Numbered from the stretch's first letter, positions 36,216 through 48,804 are shown. The stretch is DNA of 64,000 bases from Astropecten irregularis (GCA_963971285.1 OZ020248.1:18476001-18540000), one strand, 5' to 3'. A program made the numbers and translations. The notes: a model not told the origin generated them from the sequence alone.

Positions 36216-39200
36216 ATGGGTGACGGAACACCTGTGCCCATGGAAACAGCAGAGGAGTTTGACAAGAAGAAACACCAGAAAGGTGAGTTTTATTCCACTC
36301 GTGAACATAAACATCTAGCTTTTCTCCAATTGCTCATTGAAGCTAGCGTTCGTTCGGCTTTTCATTAATTAGCTGATCAAATCACAGAAAGATGTGATCA
36401 AATCTAGCGGTCGGTATGAGAATTTCTTCAGTTGTAGACGGTGGGATTTAACCGGTGCCATATTAATCGGGTGCATAAGGCGTACGGTAGGCATAATTAT
36501 GGAGAAAGTCGTGGTCGGATAATTATTGGTAGGATATTGGGACCATGACGGTATAGGGAAATTATGTTCATGAAGAGATGATGCTGGTCAGTTATTATCA
36601 AACGAAAATTCAACGAAAAATCAAATTCACCGGCAACCTTCACACCATAACCGCGACGGTGAAAAATTGCTGCATTGTCCGCGCCCAGATTTTGGATTCG
36701 TAGGAGGGTTGAAACTTGAAAGAAATCAACCAAACTTGGGAGATATCATTCCGGTTGCCTGCGACTTCACAAATCTTTCGTCATATTTCTCTGTCATTTA
36801 TGATCTTTTTGTTCCCATTTTATTTAAATCTTTCCCGCATACTCAGTTACATAAAAACAAGTTCCATTCCAGACCTTGATGATTTTTTTTTTCAGCGCAG
36901 ACAGACTGATGTTCATTTCGCCGGTATAATCGCAAGAATATCGATTTTCTTATTTATCCAACAAACAAGAAACATTGATTTTCTTTTCGTTAAGGAATTA
37001 AGGAACGTAGACAAAACTAGCAATATTTTTATAAGCATTCTTTTGTATGGATAGCTTCGGTTGAGGTTGTAAATGCATTGTAAATGACGTTCGAACATTA
37101 CATGAATCAAAAACGAATAAAAAAACAACAACAACAACAAATGCAAATCCCGGCAATGTGGCACGAATCATTATTAAAAGATTTTGATCGAGCATTTTCA
37201 ATTGCAATGGTTACCTTGTCAAAAGCCTCGTCACTTCGGTACAAGTGTAGTGCATTTAATTTATCAACACTGAATATACATGGTTTGACAATTTATTGGA
37301 AAGGCCACCAGCGGTTATCCTTGTTAGGAGTTCAGCTTGTCAGTATTTGACGGTCCACATAGAAGTGCCTAGACGCCAAATGGTCGTTTCTATGGCAACC
37401 AACCCTAAAGGTTAGCGCCATTTATTATGAGCTTTGTGGGGGACCATTGTAAATACGTCTGCATGGTAGCTATAGCCCGCACCATGCTGTATAATGTGTG
37501 TAGCCAGCCGTGCTTCATTACATCGAAACTGTATTTTCTAACCGGATTATGCAGTATAGGTCTTCACACAAGTGGAAATAATTCCTTGTGCAAATACAAT
37601 GACACTGCTATTTTCATGAGATATTTTAGTATACGTTGCCTATTTCAAAGAAATGCCATACAACTTCATTAATATTAGGGTTAATATTGGCTTCATAAAT
37701 TTGGCGCGAAAAGTTCACCAACAACTGCGCGTGTAATCCATTTCGTTGATTAAATTTGCCAAGAAATAGAATTAAACCCACGTTGTTAAACCAACATGTT
37801 AGGACCTATGCCTATACCTAAGAGCAAACCTATTGAAATTTAACCCGAAATAAAGTTAATACCGAGAGCTATTGGAGCAACAATTATCATTACTGATTCA
37901 TATCCGGTAATCATTAAACCTGACATTTTCGTTTGTATTAATGATTATTTTTACACACGAGGTAAAATGGTGTAGGATCGCTCATAACGCGATGAAACAC
38001 ATCCATTAGTGATATTTGTTGTCACATTGGGTTTATTCAATGCAATATACACCGATCGTCCCCCCCCCCCCCTATAGAGCTCACTGGATGAAATTTTAAT
38101 AAGCATTTGCATGAGTTGTTAACTCGGTACCCAAGTAACATTGAATAATACATGAATGTAACTAAATTTGTCGGCGCAGATCATCGACAGGCTATTAGGG
38201 GTTGCTATACCGCAATAAACCATTCTAAGTCACAATTTGTCACACAAGTCACAAAATGTTTGACTGATGTTTCTTTTGCCGATAACAAATAACATGCTGT
38301 GTTTTTGATCAGATGTCTACATTGTTCTTTCTTTATTATGATGGCCTATCGATTTTAATCATTCGCATCGAATTCGCATTTACACAACATTTGACATAAT
38401 GTGCAAATGCCTATTTTTAAGAGCTTGTAAAGTTTAATGCTTATATTCCGGAATGATTGTTAATTGTTAATCATAATTCTTTCAGTTGACACTGTCCCGA
38501 CACGAAGGTGAATAAAACGCCAACACCTCCCCCACTGAGGAAAGACGTCCTATTCTTGAAAATTAGCATTAAATGTTTTAACCGTAGGCCGCACTTTACA
38601 TTTAATAGTTAGTTTTCAGAGATCAAAACAACACGATATTTGAGTCTGTGTTGAAAGAAACATTGCCTGTATTTAGGCGAAGGGCTTGGGAAAACGACAC
38701 CAAACCAAAAACGGATTTCTTAAAATGTCCGAAACCAGGAACATTAGATAGGTAGTATCATACTTTGGTAAGAGACCAAAACAGAAATGTTCACAGATTT
38801 ACGTATAACTTTCAGGGTATGTATATGATGCTACTATGTTGAAACATACTGTTAAAATTTGTCCGACGGAAATGGTGCATTTATCCAGAAATTAGTAAAA
38901 CAACGACCGAAAATCTTTTTGATCTTTTAAAAGATCAAAAATTTCAGAGAAAAGACTTAAGAAATTCTGTGGCTGTTTTTCACTGTTTTCTCAAAAAGTG
39001 GGCACCGAATGGGAGTGGGACTGAAATTTTCACAGATAACTGTTACTGTATCTGTCGTAGTATTTTTGCCCATGAATATGTACTTCTTTGATAAAAACCA
39101 AAGCCGGATATTACCTTTAATTTGTTTAGAAGTTGACATTGATTTGGGATGGATAGTTTCGGCTCAGATTACTTTCCTTGTTAATCAAAGGGGGAAACGA

Positions 39201-42200
39201 TTTGAATTTTCGATAATGTTCTACTGCTATGTCGGCCGAAAATCGAGCAAAGCATTTGGGAAAGAAAAAATACATTTCGTAGTTCAATAGTTGGGAAAAT
39301 AATAAATTTAAACATTTCACAAGGTTCCCATGTACATTTGTTGAAAGTGTAGCCTTAGTATGATGACTTTAGGTGTACGACAATACATGAAAATTTACAA
39401 AAATGCACCTCTTGAATAATGTAAGCAAAGGATATTCATTTGTTATTTGTTTTGGTCAATTACCAAAACAAATAACAAATGAATATCCTTTGCTTCCTTC
39501 TGGCAATCACAAAATACGCTTCAAGCAATAAAAAGGATTAATATGAACATGCAATGCTGCATCACTGTGGGCCTATATTCATTCATAAAATCATCCGGTT
39601 GACTGAGTTATTGTGTTTGTGAACTCAGAAAACGTGACCATTAATTAGATTTATTAATCAAGTTCTAGTCTATTTTCCAACCATAAGTTAGGATTTAGGA
39701 ACTTGTTCTTGGTTGATTTGTATTTCTTTTTTAAGCAAAACTTTATAACTCATTCTTTAATGTATACATTTACCAAATGTCAGCATTTGGATTGATTTTT
39801 TACCTAGAATCACAACCATATACTGTACCTTTAAACTTGAATTGTTATTCTGAAAAATCGTTCAGCTGTTTCAAATATGTCTTGTTTCGCGAACCTTCCA
39901 ATTACTTTTACACAACTGTTTGCATTAAATTATAATTATTTAATTATATTCCTGAACCTGAAAGACTAGACTTTAAGAAAGATCCTGCTTGGATCAAAAC
40001 GTCAACCCTCCTAGCTCTAAGCATTTTATGATTCTTCAGGTCATTATTTTGGTTGTTGAGCAGTTTGCAGTAGTTTATTGCTTGCATTAATTATTTCAAG
40101 AGTTTGAAATTAATTATTTGGTTGGTATTCAATGTACTAAAAGAATTGTTATGAATTGTGCTAAAGAAGAAGGTTTTAAACTGATTAAAAATACATAATT
40201 TTTTTTACAAACCCCCATCTCCTTCATTTTCTTGACACAGAAGTGGAAGAATGTCACCAACTACTACAAACACATCGCCCTAGCCTGGTCGGCCAGGTCA
40301 TATCCTTGGATATGCTTCTTCATCTCAAGGAGCATATGGTGGTAGATGTGGAGAAAGCTAGGGATATCAGGAGACAGGGTAGAGGTTATAATCGAGAGAT
40401 CAACCAGGCTATCCTTGCTGAGCTATTGACTAGAGGGACTAGAGAGTTTGAGGTTTATATGCTGGGCATGCGCAAGATGAACCTGAATCTACTAGCAGAC
40501 TTGTTAGAGCAGAAGCATTTCACTAGTAAGTATTCGGTTCCAAGCAACCCTGATTCAATCAATACTCTTGTAGCACAACATGATATCCACCCTATGCAGC
40601 CAACTCTATTTTTTACTATCTGAAAGAACTTGATCTGAACTGTTCCAATCCAGTTCAACCCGGTTGAATGTCGTTGAACCAAGTGGAACCGAGTTGAACG
40701 GAGTTGAACTGAGTTGAACCTATAGTTGAACCTAGTTGAACTGAGTTGAACTGAAGTTGAACCTAGTTGAACTGAGTTGAACCTAGTTGATACTAGTTGA
40801 ACCTATTTGAATTGAGTTGAACTGAGTTGAACCGAATTGAACTGATTTGAACCAGTTGGTTGAACTGAGTTGAACCTAGTTGAACTGCGTTGAATTGAGT
40901 TGAACCGAGTTGAACTGAGTTGAATTGAGTTGAACCGAGTTGAACTTAGTTGAATAAGTTGAACCGAGTTGAACCTAGTTGATTCAAGTACGTTGAACTG
41001 AGTTTAACTTATTTGAACTGAGTTGAACCAATTTGAACTGAGTTGAACCAGGTTGAACCAAGTTGAAACTAGTTGAAACTAGTTGAACCAAGTTGAACCT
41101 ATTTGAACCAAGTTGAACTGAGTTGAACCTACTTGATTCAAGTATGTTAAACTGAGTTTAACTTGAACCTAGTTGAACCGAGTTGAACTTAATTAAACTG
41201 AGTTGAACTGAGTTGAACTGAGTTGAACCTAGTTGAATTGAGTTGAACCGAGTTGAACTTAATTGAACCAAGTTGAACTTAGTTGATTCAAGTACATTGA
41301 ACTGAATTTAAATTGAACCGAGTTAAACTGAGTTGAACCGAGTTGAACCAAGTTGAACTGAGTTAAACCAGTTGGTTGAAACCGAGTTGAACCGAGTTGA
41401 ATCTAGTTGAACTGAGTTGAACCGGGTTAAACTGAGTTGAGCCTAGTTGAATTGAGTTGAACCGAGTTGAACTTAAATGAACCAAGTTGAACCTAGTTGA
41501 TTCAAGTACATTGAACTTGAGTTTAACTTGAACCTAGTTGAACTGAATTGAACTTAATTGAACCGAGTTAAACTGAGTTGAACCAAGTTGAACTGAGTTA
41601 AACCAGTTGGTTGAAACCGAGTTGAACCGAGTTTAACCTAGTTCAACTAAGTTGAACCGAGTTAAACTGAGTTGAACCGAGTTGAACCAAGTTGAACTGA
41701 GTTGAGCCGAGTTGAACCAAGTTGAAACTGGTTGAACTTAATTGAACCGAGTTGAAACTTGTTGAAACGAGTTTAACCACTCTCTGAGTTATACTTAGTT
41801 GAACCGAGTTGAACCAAGTTGAACTGAGTTGAACCTAGTTGATTCAAGTACGTTGAACTGAGTTATACTTAGTTGAACCAAGTTGAACCAAGTTGAACTG
41901 AGTTGAAACGAGTTGAACCAAGTTAAAACCAGTTGAACTTAATTGAACCGAGTTGAACTGAGTTTAACTGAGTTAAACTAACGTTGAACTGAGTTGAATA
42001 AGTTGAACTGAGTTGAACCAAATTGAACCTAGTTGAACTGAGTTGAACCTAGTTGATTCAAGTACGTTGAACTGAGTTAAACTAAGTTGAAACTAGTTAA
42101 ACCTAGTTGAACTGAGTTGAAACTTCTGCTGAACCAACCTATCCCAACCAAGTCAAGCTTAACCCAGCTCAACCCATTCTTGTCACACCCACTCTGAGCT

Positions 42201-43887
42201 GTTTTGTTATACTTCATGCATCCCAAATGTTTTAGAAGTAAATCAAATAAATCACTTTGTTTTCCATGTAGAAATGATGCACGTCTTTGAGCCTGTGTCT
42301 AAGAGACTAGGTCACCACTGGAAACACCTCTCATTGGAGCTGGGTATGCCAGGCGTTGTGCCTAAGATAGAGACTAAGTACGTCAGGATTAGAGAGCAGG
42401 CTTTGTACTTCTTATTAGTCTGGGAAGAGACGGCAGGTATAGGAGCAACCATCAATCGCCTCGTGGAGGGGCTGGAACGGTGTGGAATGAAGCAGATTGT
42501 CAGTGAGTATGAGGAGATTGTTGAGTAGAAACATGTACCATTTATTTATTTCAGTCACCATCATATCTAGGGAAAACTGTGCCCGGGGTAAGTGCTAAAA
42601 TTGCGCCTCTAATTCCAACTTCTGATGCCAATGAAAAAAAAAATCAGACATTTTGAATTTGGAATCTTTCTTAATTAATTCATTTGATTTGATTTTCAAT
42701 AACTTCAACAGTACAGCTTCCTTTTTTTCTTTTCTTTTTTTGCGTCCCCTAAAAAGTGGCACCTGGGGCACCCCTCCAGATACGCCATTGATTTCAGTTC
42801 ACAAGTACATCACTGTCAAGTGAGCAATAAATTGATTAAAGGCGAAGTAAAGTATAAAGAACTGAAGTGACGTTACATTCCAAGGCACGCCAAGGCACGC
42901 CAAGGCACGTCAAGGCACGTCAAGGCAAGCAAAATAAAACTGCAGAAAATTATAAAAAATAAATACAATCATTAACAAATATAATTGTCGTCCATTTTGT
43001 TTTCGTGTAGCATATGTCAAAAAGGTTATCCAAGGAAAGAGTGTCAAGAAAGGAAAGAAAAAGAAGAAAGGATCAGGTAAGACAGTCTTACAGTATAGGC
43101 ATACCAATTGCAGAAACATAGAAGTTAAAAATGACATGCTATCATTTAAATTCTATTTTATTAGTGAATTAGCAATGACAGAGGACTGATTTTTAGTTTT
43201 TATGTCAAGACGTTTTAATCAAACATAGATTTCTTTGAATCAGGTCGAAACTAAGACCACTGAAAATACCATGTTAGAGCTCCAGCACCTGAGCTATCAG
43301 ATTGTCTGAGGGGGGCCTTCTTAAATGTCACCTAGCTGGAATAGGGATCTGTAATTATCCCACTTCTGACACCAATGTAACGTACAAGCTTCGTTTACGT
43401 GTGCATTAGGAAGAGGTTGTTTAATACTTGTCATGTATCCATACAAGGTGTGCGTATATATGGCGCCTTCTTTAAAGTGACCTAGCTTGGATAGGGATTC
43501 TGTAATTATCCCACTTCTGACACCATGTAATGTACAAGCTTCATTTACGTGTATGATAACAAGAGAGTGGTTTAATACGTGTCATGTATCCATACAAGGC
43601 ATTTGTACGGACCCATTGAGATGCCATATATATTACAGCTTGATCCTTCCTGCGTAACACAGGACAGTGTGTAAACATGAGGGACATCACTAACGTACAG
43701 ACTGAGCAAGTTTATGAAAGAATCATTAGCGAACAAGTACTCAATCAGTTTTCATTTGCTTACAGATCATAGATCATAAAATATTGACCTGAATCTAGGC
43801 CTGAATATTTTCATTATTCTTATTTACTTCTCAAACTTTTCCATTATTACAGGGAAAAGTCGAGCATCCACTGGAACTCGGAGGTAA
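36216..43887 (+). CDS. CARD-Death domain adaptor, CRADD/RAIDD-like
   Basis: Five exons, 36216-36282, 40241-40525, 42272-42502, 43011-43076 and 43853-43887, all with GT-AG junctions and all split after the first codon base, encode 227 residues. The start is MGDGTPVPMETAEEFDKKK. Residues 25-115 are a CARD (HQLLQTHRPSLVGQVI, then ILAELLTRGTREFEVYML). Residues 118-193 are a Death domain (VFEPVSKRLGHHWKHLSLEL, then REQALYFLLVWEE). Residues 194-227 are a Lys-rich tail (KKGKKKKKGSGKSR). Human CRADD has the same order, is about 200 residues long, and bridges caspase-2 to PIDD1 in the PIDDosome. Orthology is inferred from architecture only; CARD-Death genes can multiply in invertebrate deuterostomes. 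No catalytic domain, signal peptide or membrane segment is present. Exon 1 may be preceded by untranslated exons. Confidence 0.78.
38747..39120. repeat. Family 1 interspersed element (full length)
   Basis: AGGTAGTATCATACTTTGGT to CCGGATATTACCTTT. Contains GATCTTTTAAAAGATCAAAA and the word GTGGGCACCGAATGGGA, as in the copies at 50167 (inverted), 51021 and 59875. Confidence 0.75.
39423..39495. repeat. Perfect 33 bp hairpin
   Basis: AAGCAAAGGATATTCATTTG... is mirrored exactly by ...CAAATGAATATCCTTTGCTT: two 33-base arms around a seven-base loop TCAATTA, with no mismatch. Confidence 0.85.
39966..40060 (+). mobile_element. Penelope-like terminal fragment with hammerhead-like core
   Basis: AAGAAAGATCCTGCTTGGAT, then CAAAACGTCAACCCTCCTAG, then AAGCATTTTATGATTC. 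Same order as at 51362 and, inverted, at 53801. Confidence 0.4.
40241..40525 (+). CDS. CARD exon of the CRADD-like gene
   Basis: A 285 nt exon behind acceptor TTGACACAG, ending at donor GTAAGT, holds essentially the whole CARD. Six amphipathic helices can be laid out: HQLLQTHRPSLVGQV, LDMLLHLKEHM, DVEKARDIRRQ, REINQAILAELLTRG, TREFEVYMLGMRKM and LNLLADLLEQ. The LLxRGxxxFE pattern before helix 5 is typical of CARDs. The domain is phase-matched for exchange with the next exon. Confidence 0.85.
40526..42271. other. CRADD-like intron 2, almost wholly minisatellite
   Basis: Between the CARD and Death domain exons. Apart from about 120 bases at each side, the intron is the GTTGAAC-type decamer array described separately. 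Confidence 0.8.
40646..42141. repeat. 1.5 kb decamer minisatellite, unit GTTGAACYNA
   Basis: About 150 degenerate copies of a 10 bp unit such as GTTGAACTGA, GTTGAACCGA or GTTGAACCTA. A longer block ending GTTGATTCAAGTACGTTGAA recurs about seven times (near 40980, 41128, 41282, 41498, 41842 and 42053), showing higher-order amplification. The plus strand is closed in all frames by TGA in the unit. Confidence 0.95.
42272..42502 (+). CDS. Death domain exon of the CRADD-like gene
   Basis: The exon starts after acceptor CATGTAG and encodes a Death domain with the LGHHWKHLSLELG helix, the REQALYFLLVWEE helix that carries the conserved Trp, and ATINRLVEGLERCGM. The chosen donor is CA-GTGAGT at 42503. 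If it is not used, the frame runs eight more residues to a TAG at 42526-42528, giving a shorter C terminus without the basic tail. Confidence 0.83.
42880..42930. repeat. Short decamer minisatellite CCAAGGCACG
   Basis: Five tandem 10 bp units with C/T variation at one position, in CRADD-like intron 3, about 80 bases before the next exon. Confidence 0.9.
43011..43887 (+). CDS. Lys-rich C-terminal tail exons of the CRADD-like gene
   Basis: Exons 43011-43076 and 43853-43887 follow acceptors TTCGTGTAG and TTATTACAG and end in TAA. They add about 33 residues dominated by Lys (VKKGKKKKKGSGKSRAS). Both phases fit the Death domain exon exactly, which is the reason for including them. The tail looks like a nuclear-localisation or nucleic-acid or lipid-binding patch; this is inference from charge only. 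Confidence 0.65.
43318..43604. repeat. Tandem duplication of about 145 bp
   Basis: Two head-to-tail copies share AATTATCCCACTTCTGACAC, TGTACAAGCTTC and GTCATGTATCCATACAAGG with scattered substitutions. In the last intron of the CRADD-like gene. Confidence 0.8.
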
Positions 43888-44325
43888 CCCATGCTATGCT
43901 TCATTTATATATGAAGCTTGTATTAACATGGAATGGGCCATTGTTGTATGCTGATCTACAGTCATGAATAACGCACCCCTTTTTTATTGTAATTTTTCCA
44001 GGTATATTTTTTAAATCTTAAAGTTTGTAATCTCACACACAGAAATTTTCAATAATGATTTTACACATTGTCTTTTTTTAGCATTTGTTTTGAAGGTTTG
44101 TTTTATTACATGGGAATTTTAGAATTGCCTTTGAAGACTATGTAAGTGGGAAATGAAAATCTTTCGTAACTTTTGAAATATTGGGATATTTTGATGCTAT
44201 TAAATCACCTGTAGGCGATTTCTTTGTAGGGTCTTTGAATTTAATGTTTTTGATTTAGTTGTGATGTATTCAATGCCAACAAGCTGTTTCTTCATACTTG
44301 AGTTGTGTCTATAGTCATTGAAAAG

Positions 44326-44383
44326 TGAACAAAGAAAAATTGACTGGAGTGGGATTTGAACCTGCGACCACAAGAATAAGTTG
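44326..44383 (-). mobile_element. SINE family 1, short 3' fragment
   Basis: GTGAACAAAGAAAAATTGAC followed by TGGAGTGGGATTTGAACC matches the tail and B box of other copies, then stops. Confidence 0.6.
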
Positions 44384-45865
44384 TTTCTAATAGCATTCTG
44401 AGCAATATATTTTTGAGTGATTGTTTTTCACATGTTCAAAGTCTTCAGCTTTGTAGGAAACTGATTTTCAGTCTGTGCCTTAGACATGCATTGCCCAGAG
44501 GGTTGAGTGCTTAAATTCTGAGCATGTCATTAGTGCACAATTTGATTGGTTTCACTACCCTCAAATGATCAAAATAAAATGAATGATTTGATTCAATTTT
44601 TTAAGAACAATTCAATGCAAGGCTTGATGTTTTTCAATGAAATTTGAATTTCAAATTGGGAAGTAATGGTTTTTATCGGGGTGTGCTCCAATCCCTTAGT
44701 TACTACAAGGATTTTCTTCATTCAGTCTCCAAGGGAACCAAGATCACCTTGGAAACCATTGGTATTTCAAAACATGTTGTCTGGTTGTTTGTTCCCTGAC
44801 AATGAAAAGACATAAACATGATAAATGATGCAATACTGCAAAACATGAATGATGTATGTTCACAATAATAGGCCATTTATTATGTACTTTGTATCTACTT
44901 AGTGTTCACTCCTATTTCATTCCATTAATTCTAGTCTTTTATCCAAGATAATTTATTCCTTTATGGGTCTATTTGTCATCCAATTCAATTCATGTACTGT
45001 ATAATACATAGAGGTCAGACATGGACACAGACACACACAATTAGACAGATTCACACAATAATCAACCACAATGGATTAAGTTATTGAGTAACCATACGTG
45101 GATGCTTTTTATTGTGTAAGCTGGATCATTTAAAACTTTATAGATTTTGGACTCTTTCAATATCTTTTTCAACCTAAATTCTGCAAAATTGGTGTAGACA
45201 TCCAAGGCAGTACAATATTTCATAATTTTAGTATTCATTTTAGTATAACATTTAGTATTCATAAATGTTCTCTTTTATGGCTGCAGAATTGGTCAAGGTC
45301 CAAAGGTTCGTGAGTGTATAGAACAAGTAAATTAATTTCAGCAAAATATTATAAAAATGTTTTAGCAGTTGAGGCCTGATAAATACTCTGCACACTTTGA
45401 CTATTCTAAGGCCCATGTCACTCAAAGCAATTTACAGGCAACCAGTTCCAGGCAATCTCCAAGAAGAAATAAAATTTTCATAAAATTTTCTTGGGAAAAG
45501 TGAGAAACTGTGAGAAAAGTTACTTTTGTGCTACTGAAATCATCCTTTTGTATGTGGTGTAGTTCGTTGCCTCAAAGTTGCTTGTAAAAATGGACTCGTG
45601 TGACATGGCCCTAAAATGTCTAAAAAATAAATGTAGATTTATCACCACATAAAGGGTTTCAGGCCCGAAAATTTGGTTCTGCAATACAAGAATGAAAATC
45701 ATGTCAGTTTGATGACAGTGCTTGAAGTGGTTGCTATGTGGAAGAGATACTTACAAGCTATTCACAAGATCTTTTAAAAAACATGACAATCTCCTTAATT
45801 TAAATGTGTGGCTTATGAACTACATGTATTTTGTTGACTGGTTAGAGAGGTACTAGTGTGTATTT

Positions 45866-46240
45866 AAAGGTAAGTACAAGATTGGTAACATACCTTAACA
45901 GAAATGTCCACAGATTTACCTATAACTTCCAGGATATGAAGATGGTGGTGGTGGAAACATACCGTTAACATATTTCCATCTGAAATGGTGTATTTATCCA
46001 GAAATTAGTCAAACAACGACCGAAAACAGTTTTAATCTCAGGCTAAGATAAAAACTCCTGTGAATAGATTTGAAAAACAAAAAACCTTGAGTGTTTTCAC
46101 TGTTTTTTTTCTTTTTTACAGTTTCGGTTGATAATATGAGCTGAAAATGTCACAGGTTTGTTCTTATTCCATGAAAAAATCTAACGATGAACAGTCTGCA
46201 GCTGTTCTATCAACTTTACCAATCCTGTACATGCCTTTAA
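45866..46240. repeat. Family 1 interspersed element
   Basis: AAAGGTAAGTACAAGATTGG to CCTGTACATGCCTTT. Interior CAGAAATTAGTCAAACAACG and GAAAATGTCACAGGTTTG. Confidence 0.72.
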
Positions 46241-47704
46241 GATGTATAACTTCCTTCTTACTCAGTTTATATTATTGTGTTGTTTTCTCTACAGCATTGT
46301 ACATAACAAGAAAGCACAGTAAAACAAGATTTTATATTACATGTATATCTTTGAGTCCATTTGTCTTATTTCATTACGGGTTTCATTTGATTGTGACATA
46401 AAATTTTGCAAAGTTGGCAATAACAACACCCCCTGACATACATGTATTTCAAACATCTTCTGACAAGTTTACCAAAGTAAAGCTATCTTGTCTGAGAAAA
46501 GAAATTTGCTGTGAAACATTCATCTACATTATTGACAGAAGTTGTTATCTTATCCCTGGGCTTCAGATGTTAAATCAGATGTACTGTAAAGAAAATCAGA
46601 GGTACTGTAAAGAAACTTTCAGACCCGGCTTGAGTATTATGTTTCAGCAACAACCGTTGGTTGGAATGCACAAATGGAAACAACATTGGTAAATGTAGTT
46701 GTTGAAAAAAAAAGGTTCCTTGTTTATATTCAATCACATAACATGTTGATTACCGGGGTAAACATATTCCTACTAGTTTTATTGCAAGAAACTAGTTTCA
46801 CCCTTTATTACAAAACAATGTACAGGCAACTATTTTTTTAATTAACAGATAATGTTCAAACTTCACACACAAATGCAATAATAATGATCCTTTGTTTTAG
46901 GCACTTTTATCAATATTTTGGTTGAATTATGCCTCAGACAAAATATCTACATGTGTAAAACAATAGCTGGATGAATTATGTCTAGACCACACTCCACAGT
47001 ACAAAAACAACATGGTTTAAAGTTGCAGACATGTCAGTTAGTGCAATACACAAGGTGCTCATAAAATGTTGTCTTAGTCCAGCTTCCCTGGCAAAGAGCC
47101 AGCTGATAAGTATGAAGAAGAAAGAAATGTCTAGTCAATTTCCTTTGAATGTGAAAAATACTTCTGTCTATGATGGAAAACTATTAAACCAAATCACAAT
47201 TTGTTTTGTACATTTATACAAATACATTTCAATCTATTTCAGACAGTCACACTGTGCAAGAATTGTACAAGATGGAAAATCTGCATTTCATTGTTTTTAC
47301 AATGAGAAAAAAAAACACTCTTAATACTAAAGGGTCACATTCATATAGCTCCTTATAATTGTAAAGATTGAAAATTTGCTTAGCATGAAAAGTCTTCCTC
47401 AGTATTGGACTGCCAACCAGATTTCCATGTGATACTCATTGCTTTTGACTAATATTCAGCTATTATGCTGAAATATGTTAAGCACAACAGTTACAAGGCG
47501 TTTGGGCTGGTTACATATGATATTTTTTAGCAAGGCTTTATTTGCTTCAGCAAATTCTGGATCTAAAAGAGCTCTATGACATTGCTTGGTCCCAGTTGGT
47601 ATTCTTACGCCATGAACATGCAGAACATTGTCCTCAAATTAGTCCTTAACTCTCGCCTAGGATGCATCTACTTCAAAACTTGGCAATTTCTTTTTTTTAT
47701 AATG

Positions 47705-47912
47705 AAACCTTTAGGAAACTAGGCTTGAGGCTTAATTCGCTACCACCATTTTGAGTCCCAAAAACAAAATGAAGGGATTGGGCCACATGACAAAGCCGAA
47801 GAAAGGCTCTAGCTGTGCCATGTATCTCAAGCCCTTCATTTCATTTGAGACACAAAATGGCGGTAGCAAAATAAATCCAAGCCTAGCCTCGTGCCTCAAT
47901 TCATAAAGGAAA
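47705..47912. repeat. Family 5 foldback element
   Basis: Left CCTTTAGGAAACTAGGCTTG and right AGCCTAGCCTCGTGCCTCAA are inverted, with CTACCACCATTTTG / CAAAATGGCGGTAG inside. Confidence 0.75.
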
Positions 47913-48804
47913 ACCAAAATATTCAAGGTGGATTTTGAGAATTCAAGAAGGTTGGGGTAAATGATCAACCTGGAAAGAAGTGGCTATAACCCAAAAGATC
48001 AAACATAAATAATTTGTATATTCTTAGTAATTTATAAACCTTTTGAATATATAATAAGACTTTTCAAACTAATAATGGACAGTTCGTCTGTAAGGGCAAA
48101 AATATAATCGAGATATGACTTGGTAAGGTTGTAACCAGACCATATTATATTGCATCACTCACTGCAAAGCAGCATATATTCACCATACAATTGTTAATTT
48201 TGGGTTGCTTATTTATCAAAGTCACCCAGTAGGCAGGAAAATATGTATCAAATAAACTCTACTTTTTTCATTTTGTCTCACATTTCGGTTCCGGAAATTA
48301 CATATTAAAAACCATAAAACATTAATGCACACACAAAAATAGCACAAAAAATAACATAACATATCAAATGAATAAAAATGGTTGCACAAAAACAAAACCA
48401 AACCCTGGTTAATATCATGAGAGCAGTTTTAAATTTGTACCTGAAATCAATTTGGAGAAGGATTAGATTACTTTAAATAGGTCAAATTCAATGAAAACAT
48501 GGCATTATTTAGTACTTCATAATAAATTAATTCATAGGAATACTCATGTTAATATGGACGGAATTGATACTTCAAAACTCATAAATAGGAACAGAATTTA
48601 AGTATGTTAAGGAAATTATGAATGGTTTTCAAGTTTAAGATTATGGTGAAAATAGTTCAGAGTTCAAAGTGCTGAAGACTGCTTGTGGTAATGTACAGGC
48701 TACAAACACCATTCGATGTAGTGGTTGTATCTAGTGATACGTTTTCTGCACTACATTGGGAGCCAGGGCTGCAGCTATCAAATCTGACCTCATACTAGAG
48801 AAGT

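Larger units (their letters stand above)
36283..40240. other. CRADD-like intron 1 (4.0 kb)
   Basis: Contains a CAA run near 37125, a C-run near 38058, a family 1 element (38747-39120), a perfect hairpin (39423-39495) and a Penelope-like fragment (39966-40060). The rest is A/T-rich with no coding signal. Confidence 0.6.

Noticed and set aside
40646-42141. CRISPR-like array
   Set aside because: Contiguous degenerate decamers without unique spacers, inside an animal intron.
42503-42528. TAG at 42526 as the main stop of the CRADD-like gene
   Set aside because: A consensus donor precedes it and two downstream exons match in phase and end in a stop. Kept only as an alternative form.
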